Shown here one piece after another: positions 6,880 to 15,896 of a DNA stretch of 64,000 nucleotides. The notes under the pieces are model-generated. The model was not told the origin of the DNA. It did not search any database and saw nothing but the letters and a program-made list of their open reading frames with translations. The stretch is from Nocardia arizonensis (GTDB lineage Bacteria; Actinomycetota; Actinomycetes; Mycobacteriales; Mycobacteriaceae). The position numbers and the translations under genes were made by a program. How positions within the stretch are numbered: position 1 is the stretch's first letter; each line of letters opens with the position of its first letter. The stretch lies in the NCBI RefSeq assembly GCF_001310275.1, contig NZ_LGYZ01000049.1, positions 1-64,000 on the forward strand, written 5' to 3'.

Positions 6880-8681
6880 TTCGATTCCTCCAACAGGTGC
6901 GAGGCGGCGGCTGTCGAGGGTTCGGCCCCGTCGCCCGCCCGCAGGTAACGGCCGGTTTGCACGGTGCGGCCGTAGCCCTCGATGAACTCGCCCAGCCGAA
7001 ATACCACCCGGCCGCCGATACCGGTCGCGACGACGGCCTGGTCGTTTCGGTTCACCATGCGCGAGAGCCCGCCGAAGAACGGCGCGGGCTCCTCGCGGTA
7101 GGCGTCGACGGATTCATCGAGGCCGCGCGGGTCGATGACGACGAAATCGGCTCGGTCGCCCTTGCGGAGGCGGCCCGCGGGCAGACCGAACCACTCGCCC
7201 AGTTCGCCGGTCAGCCGATGCACGGCATTGCCGAGTGACAGCACGGGTCTCCCATCGGCCTCGGCCGCCCGCATTCGCCGGAGGAAGCGCAGCGGGAAAT
7301 TGTAGAAAGCCATGTTGCGCAGGTGCGCACCCGCGTCGGAGAAGCCCATGTGCACATTCGGGTCCCGTGCCATCTCGTCGAGTACGGCGGGCCGGTGGTT
7401 GCCGACCACTGTGGTCCAGCGCACGTTCTTCTCGCCGTTGTCGACCAGCACGTCGAGAAAGGCGTCGAGCGGGTGGATTCCGCGTTCGTCGGCGAGTTGC
7501 CCGAAACTCTTGCCGATGACCGTCTCATCGGGGCATTCGACAATGGTGGCGTCGTGAAAGTCCTTGTGCCACAGGCCCGGCAGATGCCGCTTGACGGCGA
7601 ATTCCCGACGGAATCGGCGGCGGTACTCGCGATCGGCCAGCAGTGTGTTGCGTTCGATCTGATCTCGCAGATGCAGCGCGGCGGTTCCGGCGCCGAACTC
7701 CTCGAACACCGGCAGGTCGATACCGTCGGAGTACAGCGTGAACGGCACCGGCAGATGCTGGAACTTGACCTCGGATCCGAAAACGGCGTTGCCGACGGCC
7801 GCGGCGCCGCGCAGCAGCAAGTGGGCCGCGCGCATGGACTTGGAATCGGCGGCCACCAAGAGGCTGACGGGAACCGGATCGCGATGCAGGAAGCGGGTTC
7901 CCGAAGCCAGGAAGAACAGCACGGCCGTGAGGGGGTTGGCGACATTGGGCGCGCTCTGTAGGACTCGGCCCCGCGCGCGCAATACGTTGATCAGCCGCCA
8001 CCGCTCGTGCCACCACGCGTAGGTCGAGGGCAGGGCGCGTGAGCGATACCGGTCTCCGTCGAGTTTGTCGATGGCCGCGTCCATGCCCGACATGCCGAGC
8101 ATTCCCGCCGCCAGCGCCCGATCGAGCAGCTCGGCCATCGTATCGAGTTCCCGGCGGGTCGGAAGCACCCGGTGATCGGTCGCACGAGCCAGCCCGAGGA
8201 CGGCCGTGCGCAGATCCGAATGCCCGAGAAACGACGCCACATTGGGACCGAGCGGAAGTGCGTCGAGAGCCTTGATGTAGCCCTCGGGATCCTCCCACGT
8301 CCCGAATTGCTCGAGGGCTTCGAGCACGTACCGGCGCGGGACGGCTTCCACCCTGCTGAACAGATCGGCCGCATCCTCGGGCCGGGCGTACACGGTCGAC
8401 ATCGAGCAGCAGCCGAGCACGATCGTGGTCACGCCGTGCCGGACCGATTCGCCGAGGCCCGGATTGAGCAGCACCTCCGCGTCGTAGTGGGTGTGGATGT
8501 CGATGAATCCCGGAAGCACCCACTTGCCGCTCGCGTCGATCACCTCGGGACAGTCGGTCTCGTCGAGCGCGCCGAACGCGACCTCGGCGACCCGGCCGTC
8601 CTTGATTCCCAGTGTCGCTCTGCGCGACTCGGAACCGGTGCCGTCGAACCAGAGACCATTGCGAATGATGAGGTCGAACAT
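6876..8681 (-). CDS. Amidohydrolase, N-acyl-D-amino-acid deacylase family
   Basis: A 601-aa amidohydrolase of the D-aminoacylase/dihydroorotase superfamily. The N-terminal MFDLIIRNGLWFDGTG small beta domain and the metal motif PGFIDIHTHYD (His-x-His, residues ~58-66) are clear. Later metal and active-site positions are seen in LGHSDLR (~153) and GFSDAGAHLRNM (~455), and the C-terminal KGDRADFVVIDP completes the beta sandwich. It would hydrolyse an N-acyl or cyclic amide bond; the true substrate is unknown. It is the first gene of the four-gene operon and is divergent from a TetR gene, 158 bp away. GAGGGCAGTACA precedes the ATG. Confidence 0.85.
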   Translation of the reverse strand: MFDLIIRNGLWFDGTGSESRRATLGIKDGRVAEVAFGALDETDCPEVIDASGKWVLPGFIDIHTHYDAEVLLNPGLGESVRHGVTTIVLGCCSMSTVYARPEDAADLFSRVEAVPRRYVLEALEQFGTWEDPEGYIKALDALPLGPNVASFLGHSDLRTAVLGLARATDHRVLPTRRELDTMAELLDRALAAGMLGMSGMDAAIDKLDGDRYRSRALPSTYAWWHERWRLINVLRARGRVLQSAPNVANPLTAVLFFLASGTRFLHRDPVPVSLLVAADSKSMRAAHLLLRGAAAVGNAVFGSEVKFQHLPVPFTLYSDGIDLPVFEEFGAGTAALHLRDQIERNTLLADREYRRRFRREFAVKRHLPGLWHKDFHDATIVECPDETVIGKSFGQLADERGIHPLDAFLDVLVDNGEKNVRWTTVVGNHRPAVLDEMARDPNVHMGFSDAGAHLRNMAFYNFPLRFLRRMRAAEADGRPVLSLGNAVHRLTGELGEWFGLPAGRLRKGDRADFVVIDPRGLDESVDAYREEPAPFFGGLSRMVNRNDQAVVATGIGGRVVFRLGEFIEGYGRTVQTGRYLRAGDGAEPSTAAASHLLEESK

Positions 8682-8744
8682 TGTACTGCCCTCGCTGATT
8701 GAGGCCCGACATCCCGCTCGGGAGATCCGGGCTCCGCCGAGTCG

Positions 8745-8776
8745 CCATATCCGGAATCCGATGATTCCCGATATGG
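8745..8776. promoter_or_regulatory. 32-bp inverted repeat, likely TetR operator
   Basis: CCATATCCGGAATC (8745-8758) and GATTCCCGATATGG (8763-8776) are inverted copies with one mismatch and a 4-bp spacer. It lies between the divergent amidohydrolase operon and the TetR gene, where an autoregulating repressor would be expected to bind both promoters. Confidence 0.7.
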
Positions 8777-8839
8777 ACTGTAGACATCGCCGAGTCGCGC
8801 CGTCAAGCGATCTCGGCCGGGCGGTGCTCGGATGCGAAG

Positions 8840-9484
8840 ATGGGCGACGTGTCCGACGGTCCGAAACGGGTTTATCGAGGTGCCACCGCGCAGGCGCGGC
8901 AGGGACGGCGCAGGGAGCTGCTGCTGGCCGCCGCGTTCGACCTCATCGGAACGCGGGGAGTCGCGGGCCTGACCGTGCGATCGGTGACCAAGCAGGCGGG
9001 GGTCGGCAGCCGGTACTTCTACGAATCCTTTACCGACGGTGAGGATCTGGTCCTCGCCGTCTACGACTGGCAGCTGTCGCACCTGCTGTCGCGATTCGCC
9101 GAGGTCGCCGCGGCCACACCCACCGACATCGGCGGCCGCATCCGAGCCAATGTCGAGGTCACCGCCGATTTCTTCACCGAGGATCATCGTCGCCGGGCCA
9201 TGCTGCTCGAACTCGAGAGCACACCCGCCCTGCGCGAGCGCCGCAGGCAGATGATCCGCACGGTCGCCGAGACGATGGTGGCTCAGGCCGAGACACTGCT
9301 GGTCGGGAATTCGGTCCCCCGCGAACGCATGCTCCTGCGCGCCCACATCCTCGCCGCGGGCTGCACGGATCTCGCCATCGAATGGTTGCGCGGATCGATC
9401 GACCTGACCAGGCGGCAGTTCATCGATACCGTCTCGGCGATGATGCTCAGTTCGGTGCACGATCCGGTCCCCGAACCGCCGTAG
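8840..9484 (+). CDS. TetR family transcriptional regulator
   Basis: A 214-aa TetR-type repressor. The helix-turn-helix spans about residues 28-70: RRELLLAAAFDLIGTRG, then LTVRSVTKQAGVGSRYFYESF with the typical recognition-helix Tyr-Phe-Tyr. The C-terminal ligand domain is helical and unclassified. It is divergent from the amidohydrolase operon, with a 32-bp inverted repeat between them, so it most likely controls that operon and itself. The start is ATG 8840; GTG at 8852 is possible. It resembles the second TetR gene of the window (54963) in the ARQGRR/RRQLR entry and the YFRESF/YFYESF turn. Confidence 0.85.
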   Translation: MGDVSDGPKRVYRGATAQARQGRRRELLLAAAFDLIGTRGVAGLTVRSVTKQAGVGSRYFYESFTDGEDLVLAVYDWQLSHLLSRFAEVAAATPTDIGGRIRANVEVTADFFTEDHRRRAMLLELESTPALRERRRQMIRTVAETMVAQAETLLVGNSVPRERMLLRAHILAAGCTDLAIEWLRGSIDLTRRQFIDTVSAMMLSSVHDPVPEPP

Positions 9485-9561
9485 CGCCCCAGGCGCGTGT
9501 CTGCCCCGGACTCCGACCGCTGTACTCGACACGGGCTGCCGCGCCGAAGGCACCATCGCCG

Positions 9562-9575
9562 CGGCCATAGGACCC
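9562..9575. promoter_or_regulatory. Possible DevR-binding site (weak)
   Basis: CGGCCATAGGACCC matches 9 of 14 positions of the DevR core GGGACTTTAGTCCC, keeping the central C and G and the right-hand CCC. It lies just upstream of the gene at 9612. Confidence 0.3.
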
Positions 9576-9611
9576 TTTCACCGCCCTCGGCGGCAGGCAC
9601 ACCATGGACGG

Positions 9612-10217
9612 ATGGACCGAATGTCGACCGCCGGAACCGGCGACGCCCCGCCCGGGCCATTGCCACCAGGCGCCGCGCTCGCCGCCCTCGCGTACTGTGC
9701 GATGCGCACGTTCGCGCTCTTGGCGCGGGGTCGCATCCACCTCCCCCGCACCAACCTCGGCACGAATCTGGAATTCGCCGACGGCACGAGAACCCGCGTC
9801 TTCCGCGAGACCCGCGTCGAGCGCGCCACGCCGCCCCGCGACCCCTGCGTGCTGGTGGTCCGCTTTCGGCTTCGCGGGGTCCGAGGCCGCGGGCACGCGC
9901 TGTTCCGGCGCGAAAGCCTCGTGAACACTGTGTTGTTCGCGGGGTTTCCGGGGTTGATATCCAAACTGTGGCTCGCACACGATCGGGACGGCTACTACCG
10001 CGGTCTCTACGAATGGGACGATCCGCGACTGGCCCGTGCCTACGTGCGGGCGCTGTGGTGGGCTCTGGCCCTCGTCAGCGTGCCCGGGTCGATCGACTAC
10101 CACGTCATCCCCGGTGTACGCCGCGACGAACTACTCGCCTCCGGTGGCGCGGCGCCCGCGCGATGTGCGGGCCAGTGGTGGCAACCGGCGCGGGTCCAGC
10201 CGAGCCGCGTGAGGTGA
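9612..10217 (+). CDS. Conserved hypothetical protein, possibly a dimeric alpha/beta-barrel fold
   Basis: A 201-aa protein without a domain I can name with certainty. The centre (CVLVVRFRLRGVRG to YYRGLYEWDDPRLA, then SIDYHVIPG) has the strand-helix-helix-strand look of ferredoxin-like monooxygenase or YdhR proteins, but no cofactor residues are evident. The N terminus has one hydrophobic patch. A DevR-like site (9562-9575) lies 36 bp before the ATG. It is therefore a possible member of the dormancy island, at its left edge. ATG 9621 is an alternative start. Confidence 0.5.
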   Translation: MDRMSTAGTGDAPPGPLPPGAALAALAYCAMRTFALLARGRIHLPRTNLGTNLEFADGTRTRVFRETRVERATPPRDPCVLVVRFRLRGVRGRGHALFRRESLVNTVLFAGFPGLISKLWLAHDRDGYYRGLYEWDDPRLARAYVRALWWALALVSVPGSIDYHVIPGVRRDELLASGGAAPARCAGQWWQPARVQPSRVR

Positions 10218-10251
10218 GGGGAACGTAGTACGGCCCGCCGCCCGCCGCGGT

Positions 10252-10644
10252 CTACGGAGACTGCGCACGCGCGGACTCGATGGTCCGCTCCCCCTCCGCG
10301 ATCGCCCGGCGCATCTGTGCCCGCGACAATGTCAACGGGCCGCATTCACAGCTCGCGGGGACCGAATCGTCATGCAGTTCACCTATCGCCAGCAGGTCGA
10401 CATACGCCGATCCGTTCTGGTTCGGACCATGTCCGGTATCGACGAAGTCGCGGTGACCGTGGGCACGGCGCCCGACCACCGATCGGAACACCGGTCCCGA
10501 GGGTGTCTCCAGTACCACCGCGACATGGTGGTTCCGGGGACATCGCACCTCGAGCAGGGTCTTCGCGTTCGGGCCCGCCGAAGACAATGCCTGTTCGGCC
10601 GACCGCCGCCGTTGCGGAGCTGAGAGTCGTGTTGTTTCGGACAT
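10252..10644 (-). CDS. Small conserved protein with putative zinc-ribbon residues
   Basis: From the ATG at 10644 this encodes 130 aa. Cys35 in VRCPRNHHV with His39/His40, and Cys99/Cys101 in ASCECG, could bind a zinc ion in a rubredoxin-knuckle-like ribbon. The middle (VVLETPSGPVFRSVVGRR) is beta-rich, and the C-terminal 25 residues form a helix with Arg/Glu. The frame stays open 53 codons further upstream, but that part is Arg/Pro-rich, shadow-like sequence. It is divergent from the PolX gene. Function unknown. Confidence 0.5.
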   Translation of the reverse strand: MSETTRLSAPQRRRSAEQALSSAGPNAKTLLEVRCPRNHHVAVVLETPSGPVFRSVVGRRAHGHRDFVDTGHGPNQNGSAYVDLLAIGELHDDSVPASCECGPLTLSRAQMRRAIAEGERTIESARAQSP

Positions 10645-10774
10645 ATCAGCACGATTCCTCGCCACGCCGGGTCGGGGGAACGGCCGAAAGGACCCGATCG
10701 CCCCGACGATCGCCCCTTGTCCCACCCGGCCGACCGGGCGACAACGTTCCCGGCCGCGGGGCCGAAGGTCATGT

Positions 10775-10787
10775 GTGTCGGTGACAC
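10775..10787. promoter_or_regulatory. Short dyad upstream of polX, function unknown
   Basis: GTGTC-GGT-GACAC is a perfect 5-bp inverted repeat about 67 bp before the PolX start, in the region divergent to the zinc-ribbon gene. It could be an operator; no regulator is assigned. Confidence 0.25.
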
Positions 10788-10853
10788 CTTGCACTCTCGC
10801 CACGACGCGGGAAGGCGAATCGTGGGGGTGACCCGACAGCCGGAGCGTGCAAT

Positions 10854-12623
10854 ATGCGATCGAACGACGTCGCCGCCGAGGCGATGCAGGAGATGGCCGA
10901 TCTCATCGCCATCTCCGGTGGCGACTCACACCGAGTGCGCGCCTACGAGAAGTCCGCCCGCGCGATCGCCGGCCATCACCTCGATATCGATGACCTCGAC
11001 CGGACCGGGCTGATGGCGATTCCCGCGGTCGGCGGTCACACCGCGGACCGGCTGTTGGAATTGCGCACCACCGGTCATATCGCCGCGCTCGACGAGCTGC
11101 GCGCCCGGGTGCCGCCCGGATTGCGAGCGCTGCTCACCGTCGCCGGACTCGGGCCGCGCCGCGCGCGTCAACTCCACGAGGCACTCGGCATCTCGTCGGT
11201 GCCCGAACTGATGGCCGCGGTGGGTGACGAACGGCTGCGGCGATTGCGGGGGTGGGGCGAGATCAGCGAACACAATCTCATCCGCGCGCTGCGATCGCTG
11301 CGCGCGGACGGCGGGCGGATCCCGCTCGGAGTCGCGGTGTCGGTCGCCGACGACCTCGTCGGCGAGGTGAGCGGATTCCCCGGTGTCACTCGGGCGTGCT
11401 ACGCCGGATCGCTGCGCCGGATGCGCGACACCGTCGGTGACATCGACATTCTCGCGGTCGCCGACGACGAGCACGCCACCGCCGTCGCCGACCGGTTCTG
11501 CGCCCTTCCGGTCGTCGACCGGGTGCTCGCGCGCGGATCCACCAAGTCGTCGATCGTCACCACCGCCGGCATCCAGATCGACTTGCGGGTCGTGCCCGCC
11601 GAATCGTGGGCCGCGGCGCTGCTGTACTTCACCGGCTCCAAGGCGCACAACATCGCCGTACGCAACCGGGCACTGCGCCGTGGCTTCAAATTGAGCGAAT
11701 ACGGGCTCTTCGCCACCGACGACGACCGGCCGATACCGGCGACCGACGAAGCCGACATCTATGGCGCGCTCGGCATGTCCTGGGTGCCGCCCACCATGCG
11801 GGAGGACCGCGGCGAGGTGGAGGCGGCCGCCGATGGGCGCCTGCCCCGAGTCGTCGAGATATCCGACCTGGCGGGCGACCTGCACCTGCACACCGAACTC
11901 ACCGACGGAATCGCCGAGGCCGCGCGGATGGTCGACGAGGCGGCCCGCCGCGGCTACCGATACTGCGCGATCACCGACCACGCGCCCGGGTTGGCCATGC
12001 AGCGCATGACCCGCGAGAAGGCATTGAAACAACGCGACGAGCTGCGCGCGTTGGCGGCGGGCGCCGACATCACGGTGCTGCACGGGTCGGAGCTGAACAT
12101 CGCCGCCGACGGCGGCTTGGATTGGGACGACGAATTCCTCGCGGGCTTCGATCTGCTCATCGCCTCGGTGCACTCGCATTTCGACCAGCCCGCCGAGGTC
12201 ATGACCGCTCGGTTGATCAAGGCGATCGAGCACCCTTACGTCAATATCATCGGCCATCCCACCGGCCGGCTGCTCGGCAGCCGGGCGCCCGTGGACTTCG
12301 ACGCCGACGCCGTCTTCGCGGCCGCCGCGCGCACCGGAACGGCGTTGGAGATCAACTCCTTCCCGGATCGGCTGGACCTGCGCGACGATCTCGTCCGGCG
12401 CGCAAGGGAATTCGGTGTCCTGTTCGCCATCGACACCGACGCCCACGCCGTCCCGCACTTCGACCACATCCGGTTCGGCGTCGCCACCGCGCAACGCGGA
12501 TGGGTGGAACCCGCCGAGGTCGTCAATACCTGGCCGCTGGCGCGTCTGCGCCGATTTCTCGCCAAGGGCCGGGTTCCGCGGCCCGCGACCGGTAAGAAGT
12601 CGGTCTCTACCTCGGCGCGCTGA
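10854..12623 (+). CDS. polX: PolX-type DNA polymerase with PHP domain
   Basis: A 589-aa family-X DNA polymerase/PHP phosphoesterase, a short-gap-filling repair enzyme with 3'-5' exonuclease. An N-terminal lyase-like 8-kDa domain with helix-hairpin-helix motifs (IPAVGGHTADRLLEL, VAGLGPRRARQL) covers residues ~1-150. The palm follows with YAGSLRRM and GDIDILAV (catalytic Asp pair ~198-200) and a third Asp in IQIDLRV. The PHP domain begins at DLHLHTELTDG (~345) and continues through TDHAPGL, GSELNI, SVHSHF and IDTDAHA. Length is normal for bacterial PolX. Its place in the dormancy island suggests a role in DNA upkeep in non-growing cells (inference). Confidence 0.9.
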   Translation: MRSNDVAAEAMQEMADLIAISGGDSHRVRAYEKSARAIAGHHLDIDDLDRTGLMAIPAVGGHTADRLLELRTTGHIAALDELRARVPPGLRALLTVAGLGPRRARQLHEALGISSVPELMAAVGDERLRRLRGWGEISEHNLIRALRSLRADGGRIPLGVAVSVADDLVGEVSGFPGVTRACYAGSLRRMRDTVGDIDILAVADDEHATAVADRFCALPVVDRVLARGSTKSSIVTTAGIQIDLRVVPAESWAAALLYFTGSKAHNIAVRNRALRRGFKLSEYGLFATDDDRPIPATDEADIYGALGMSWVPPTMREDRGEVEAAADGRLPRVVEISDLAGDLHLHTELTDGIAEAARMVDEAARRGYRYCAITDHAPGLAMQRMTREKALKQRDELRALAAGADITVLHGSELNIAADGGLDWDDEFLAGFDLLIASVHSHFDQPAEVMTARLIKAIEHPYVNIIGHPTGRLLGSRAPVDFDADAVFAAAARTGTALEINSFPDRLDLRDDLVRRAREFGVLFAIDTDAHAVPHFDHIRFGVATAQRGWVEPAEVVNTWPLARLRRFLAKGRVPRPATGKKSVSTSAR

Positions 12624-12667
12624 ATTTCACGGCACGCTGGACCGCACGCCGGGAAGGTCGGTCCGCT

Positions 12668-14002
12668 TCAGGTGGCACGAGCGGTGCTCGCCGGGGCGCG
12701 CAGCCGAGTGGTGAACCAGTCGCGGGCGAGTTCGGCGGCCTCGCGCAAGGTGCCGGGCTCCTCGAACAGATGCGTCGCGCCGGGCACCTCGACCAGACCG
12801 ACCTCACACGACATCGCCCGCGCCGCGGAGCGATTGAGTTCGAGCACGACATGGTCGCGTCCGCCGACGATCAGCAGGGTCGGCGCGCGCACGGCGGCCA
12901 ACGCGGAACCGGCCAGATCGGGTCGGCCGCCCCGCGAGACCACCGCACCGACCCGCACACGCGGGTCGGCCGCGGCGCGCAGCGCGGCGCCCGCCCCGGT
13001 GCTGGCGCCGAAGTATCCGATCGGCAGCCCTGCGACATGCTCCTGTCCGGTCAGCCATTCGGTGACCTCGACGAGCCGCCGCGACAACAGGGCGATGTCG
13101 AAGACGTTGGCGCGGTCGAGTTCCTCCGCGGGGGTGAGCAGGTCGAACAGCAGGGTGCCGAGTCCGGCATCCTCGAGTATCTCGGCGACGAAGCGGTTGC
13201 GGGGGCTGTGGCGGCTGCTGCCGCTGCCGTGCGCGAAGATCACGACACCCGCGGGATGTTCGGGAATTGTGAGATGTCCGGCGAGTTCGACCTCGCCGGC
13301 GCGCACGCTCACCTCCTCGTCGCACAGCGGCGGATCGTCCACCGGGGTCGGTCGCGGCTGCGGCGTGCGCGCCGCCGCTCGGTTCAGCAGGTCGACGACC
13401 TCCTCGTCGGTGGTCTGGCCGAAGTGCCGATACCAGCGACCGACCGCGGTGAAGAACATCGGCGTTTGCAGGCAGATCACCTCGTCGGCCTGCCTGCGCA
13501 GCGGACGCAGCGCCTGCCGGGAAGCGACCGGCGCCGCGACGACGACGCGGGCCGCACCGTGTTCGCGGGCGAATCGACACGCCGCGCGCATGGTGGCCCC
13601 GGTGGCGATACCGTCATCGACGAGCACCGCGGTTCGCCCCGCCAGCGGCACGCGCCGACGTCCGGCGCGGAAACGGACCGCCCGCCGCTGCAACTCGGCA
13701 CGTTCCCGGCGCTCGACCCGGGCGGTCTCGTCTTCGGCGAGTCCGGCGCGGGCGACGACCTCGTCATTGAGCACCTCGACGCCGTCCTCGGCGATCGCGC
13801 CGAACGCGAGCTCCGGTTGATACGGCACACCGAGCTTGCGGACCGGCACCACATCCAGCGGCGCGTCCAGCGACCGGGCGACCTCGAAGGCCACCGGAAC
13901 CCCGCCGCGCGGTAATCCGAGTACGACGATATCGGCGTCTCGCAGGGACACGAGGCGTTCGGCCAGCAGGCGGCCCGCCTCGGCACGATCCTCGAACAAC
14001 AT
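12668..14002 (-). CDS. Phosphoribosyltransferase-alpha/beta hydrolase fusion (Rv0571c-like)
   Basis: A 444-aa two-domain protein. Residues ~1-215 are a type I phosphoribosyltransferase with the PRPP loop VLVDDGIATGATM (126-138) and an LPRGGVPVA start. Residues ~235-435 are a dienelactone-hydrolase-like domain: oxyanion FAHGSGSSR, nucleophile in FGASTGAG, Asp in VGGRDHVV and His in GATHLFEEP. Rv0571c of M. tuberculosis, a DosR-regulon member, has this same fusion. The start is ATG 14002, which has GGAGGAGG 5 nt upstream. It follows the WS/DGAT gene by 29 nt and is likely cotranscribed. Substrates of both domains are unknown. Confidence 0.85.
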   Translation of the reverse strand: MLFEDRAEAGRLLAERLVSLRDADIVVLGLPRGGVPVAFEVARSLDAPLDVVPVRKLGVPYQPELAFGAIAEDGVEVLNDEVVARAGLAEDETARVERRERAELQRRAVRFRAGRRRVPLAGRTAVLVDDGIATGATMRAACRFAREHGAARVVVAAPVASRQALRPLRRQADEVICLQTPMFFTAVGRWYRHFGQTTDEEVVDLLNRAAARTPQPRPTPVDDPPLCDEEVSVRAGEVELAGHLTIPEHPAGVVIFAHGSGSSRHSPRNRFVAEILEDAGLGTLLFDLLTPAEELDRANVFDIALLSRRLVEVTEWLTGQEHVAGLPIGYFGASTGAGAALRAAADPRVRVGAVVSRGGRPDLAGSALAAVRAPTLLIVGGRDHVVLELNRSAARAMSCEVGLVEVPGATHLFEEPGTLREAAELARDWFTTRLRAPASTARAT

Positions 14003-14031
14003 GGGCACCTCCTCCATTGCGTCTGTCACTC

Positions 14032-15444
14032 TCACCGCCGGCCCGAGGGCGCGGGCAGATCGTGTTCTCGCCGAGCGGCGGCGCCTCGGTCGCGCGGGAT
14101 CGGCGAGGGCTGCTCCCCGGTCTCGCGCACCCGCCGCAGCAGCCGCCCCACCGCGTCCTCGATCCCCCGCGCGAGCACGTCGACCTCGGGCGTGCCGTCG
14201 AAGTCCCCGGTGATGCCGAACCGCAGCTGATCGTCGTAGCTGAGAATGCCGATTCCGGTGCGCAGCCGCATCGCGATGGGAACGTAGGCCGACAGCTCCA
14301 GCACCTCGCGTTCCTGGAAGAACAACCGCTGCTTCGGGCCGCGCACATTGGTCGCCAGACCGGCGATGCTGTGCTGCGGGAAGCGGCAGGCGAGTTTGAC
14401 GATGCGCGCGAGGGGCGCGAACGGCAGCAGACCGGCCAGGGTGAGGACGGTATTCGTCGCCTGGACCTCACCGCTGCTCTTGTGCTGGGAGGTCTCGGTG
14501 TGCACGGCGGCCAACTGTTCGACGGGATCGCCGAGGTGCACCGGCAACACCGGCAGCATGATCGAGACCTGATTGCCGAGCGTCGCGCGCGCGCCGCTCG
14601 GGCGGGTCGAGACGGGCGCGAGAATACGCACCTCCTCGGCCGCGGGGTCTTCCCCACGGCTCAGCAGCACCGTGCGGAACGCCTCGGTGAGCGCGGCCAA
14701 CGCGACATCGTTGACCGTGGCGCCGAACGCCGCGCCGATCTCGCGCACATCGGACAACGAGGTGCGGGCCACCGCGTAACGCCGCTGGCGCCCGATGGGC
14801 CCGTTCAACGACGTGTCGGGTGCGGGACGAAGGATGTTCGTGACCAGCGGCACCGCCGAACGCAGCGTCCCGAATACGATGCGGGGCGCCGCGACGGGCA
14901 ATCGCAGACCGGTGAGCACCGAGTCGCGCAGGCTCGCCATACGGCCTGCACGCCCGCGCGGCGGCGGTTCGACGTCGGAGCTGTCACAGAGGCGTTCGAA
15001 CAGCGCGATGCCCGACATCCCGTCGACCATGCTGTGATGCGCCTTGACCAGCATCGCCCAACGATCGCCCGCGAGTCGCTCCACGACAACGCACTGCCAC
15101 AGCGGATGATCCCGATCCAATCGCTGTTCCATCATCGTGGCGACCAGTTCGAACAGGGCCTTGTCGTCGTGGGGTCGGGGCACCGCCATCCATCGAATGT
15201 GACGGGCGATGTCGAAATCGGGGTCGTCGTCCCAGTGCGGGGCGGCCAGATCCCACCTGGCGGTGCGCACGCGTTGGCGCATCCGCTGATCCACCGTCAG
15301 TCGCCGCCCGAACTCGGCGATGAATTCCGCGCGGTCCGGCGGCGGCCCCGCCACGATCGCCACGACGCCGATACCCGCGCTGACGTGCCGATCGGTGTCC
15401 TCGAGTTCGAGGAATCCCGAGTCGAGCGTGCCCAGTTCAGCCAT
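14032..15444 (-). CDS. Wax ester synthase/diacylglycerol acyltransferase (Tgs1-like)
   Basis: A 470-aa WS/DGAT that joins acyl-CoA to diacylglycerol or an alcohol, producing storage lipid. The catalytic HHxxxDG motif is HHSMVDG (~residues 136-142). Other family marks are LDSGFLELED near the N terminus, PLW in DHPLWQC, and the later NVRGPKQ region. M. tuberculosis tgs1 (Rv3130c) is strongly DosR-induced; the island context supports the same role here. The start chosen is the MAELGTLDSGF ATG at 15444; the frame is open to 15471. A strong DevR-like site lies 198 bp upstream. The C-terminal ~20 residues are Arg/Pro-rich and divergent. Confidence 0.9.
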   Translation of the reverse strand: MAELGTLDSGFLELEDTDRHVSAGIGVVAIVAGPPPDRAEFIAEFGRRLTVDQRMRQRVRTARWDLAAPHWDDDPDFDIARHIRWMAVPRPHDDKALFELVATMMEQRLDRDHPLWQCVVVERLAGDRWAMLVKAHHSMVDGMSGIALFERLCDSSDVEPPPRGRAGRMASLRDSVLTGLRLPVAAPRIVFGTLRSAVPLVTNILRPAPDTSLNGPIGRQRRYAVARTSLSDVREIGAAFGATVNDVALAALTEAFRTVLLSRGEDPAAEEVRILAPVSTRPSGARATLGNQVSIMLPVLPVHLGDPVEQLAAVHTETSQHKSSGEVQATNTVLTLAGLLPFAPLARIVKLACRFPQHSIAGLATNVRGPKQRLFFQEREVLELSAYVPIAMRLRTGIGILSYDDQLRFGITGDFDGTPEVDVLARGIEDAVGRLLRRVRETGEQPSPIPRDRGAAARREHDLPAPSGRR

Positions 15445-15896
15445 CGGAATCCACCGGCTCCCGCGCGCCACGGTCGAATCGTGCGACCGGCCATGTCATC
15501 GGCCACGACGGGCGCGGCAGCGCTGCGTCCGACTCGCCTTCCAGCCGGGCCGGACAGGACATATCGGCTCTATCGTTCACGGTCGCTGCTCCTCGTCGTG
15601 GCGCTATACCGACACTGGCACCGAGACGGCGGTCACAGCAGGGGGCCTAAGTCCCCGAATCGAAGGGCGGCGGTCCCGAGGACCACCGCCTCGCCTCGGC
15701 CGCGGTCGATCGGCCGCCCCGCCGGCGACCCGGCGGACTCGTTCGCCTGGCTCGAACGGCGTCACCTGCTGTTATCCGTGCGGGCGAGACCGGAGGAAGG
15801 TCGTCCGCGGCGGTGACCTTCTGCCCTGTCGAGCCGATCCGGGACCGTCGAATGATCGAAGCAGGTAGCTCATTCTCCCGGAAAGGACTGTCGACA
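15445..15896. other. 450-bp divergent regulatory region
   Basis: No credible gene lies between the WS/DGAT (minus) and CBS (plus) genes. It holds the DevR-like site at 15642-15655, a weaker one at 15813-15826 (GTGACCTTCTGCCC), and the small dyad GGTCC-CGA-GGACC at about 15670-15682. Confidence 0.5.
15642..15655. promoter_or_regulatory. DevR-binding site, strong candidate
   Basis: GGGGCCTAAGTCCC matches 12 of 14 core positions; on the minus strand it reads GGGACTTAGGCCCC. It lies between the divergent WS/DGAT and CBS genes, 198 and 241 bp from their starts, so it could serve either or both through long leaders. Confidence 0.7.

Noticed and set aside
10926..12494. A 522-codon minus-strand frame
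   Set aside because: Antisense to PolX; composition and lack of motifs mark it as a shadow.
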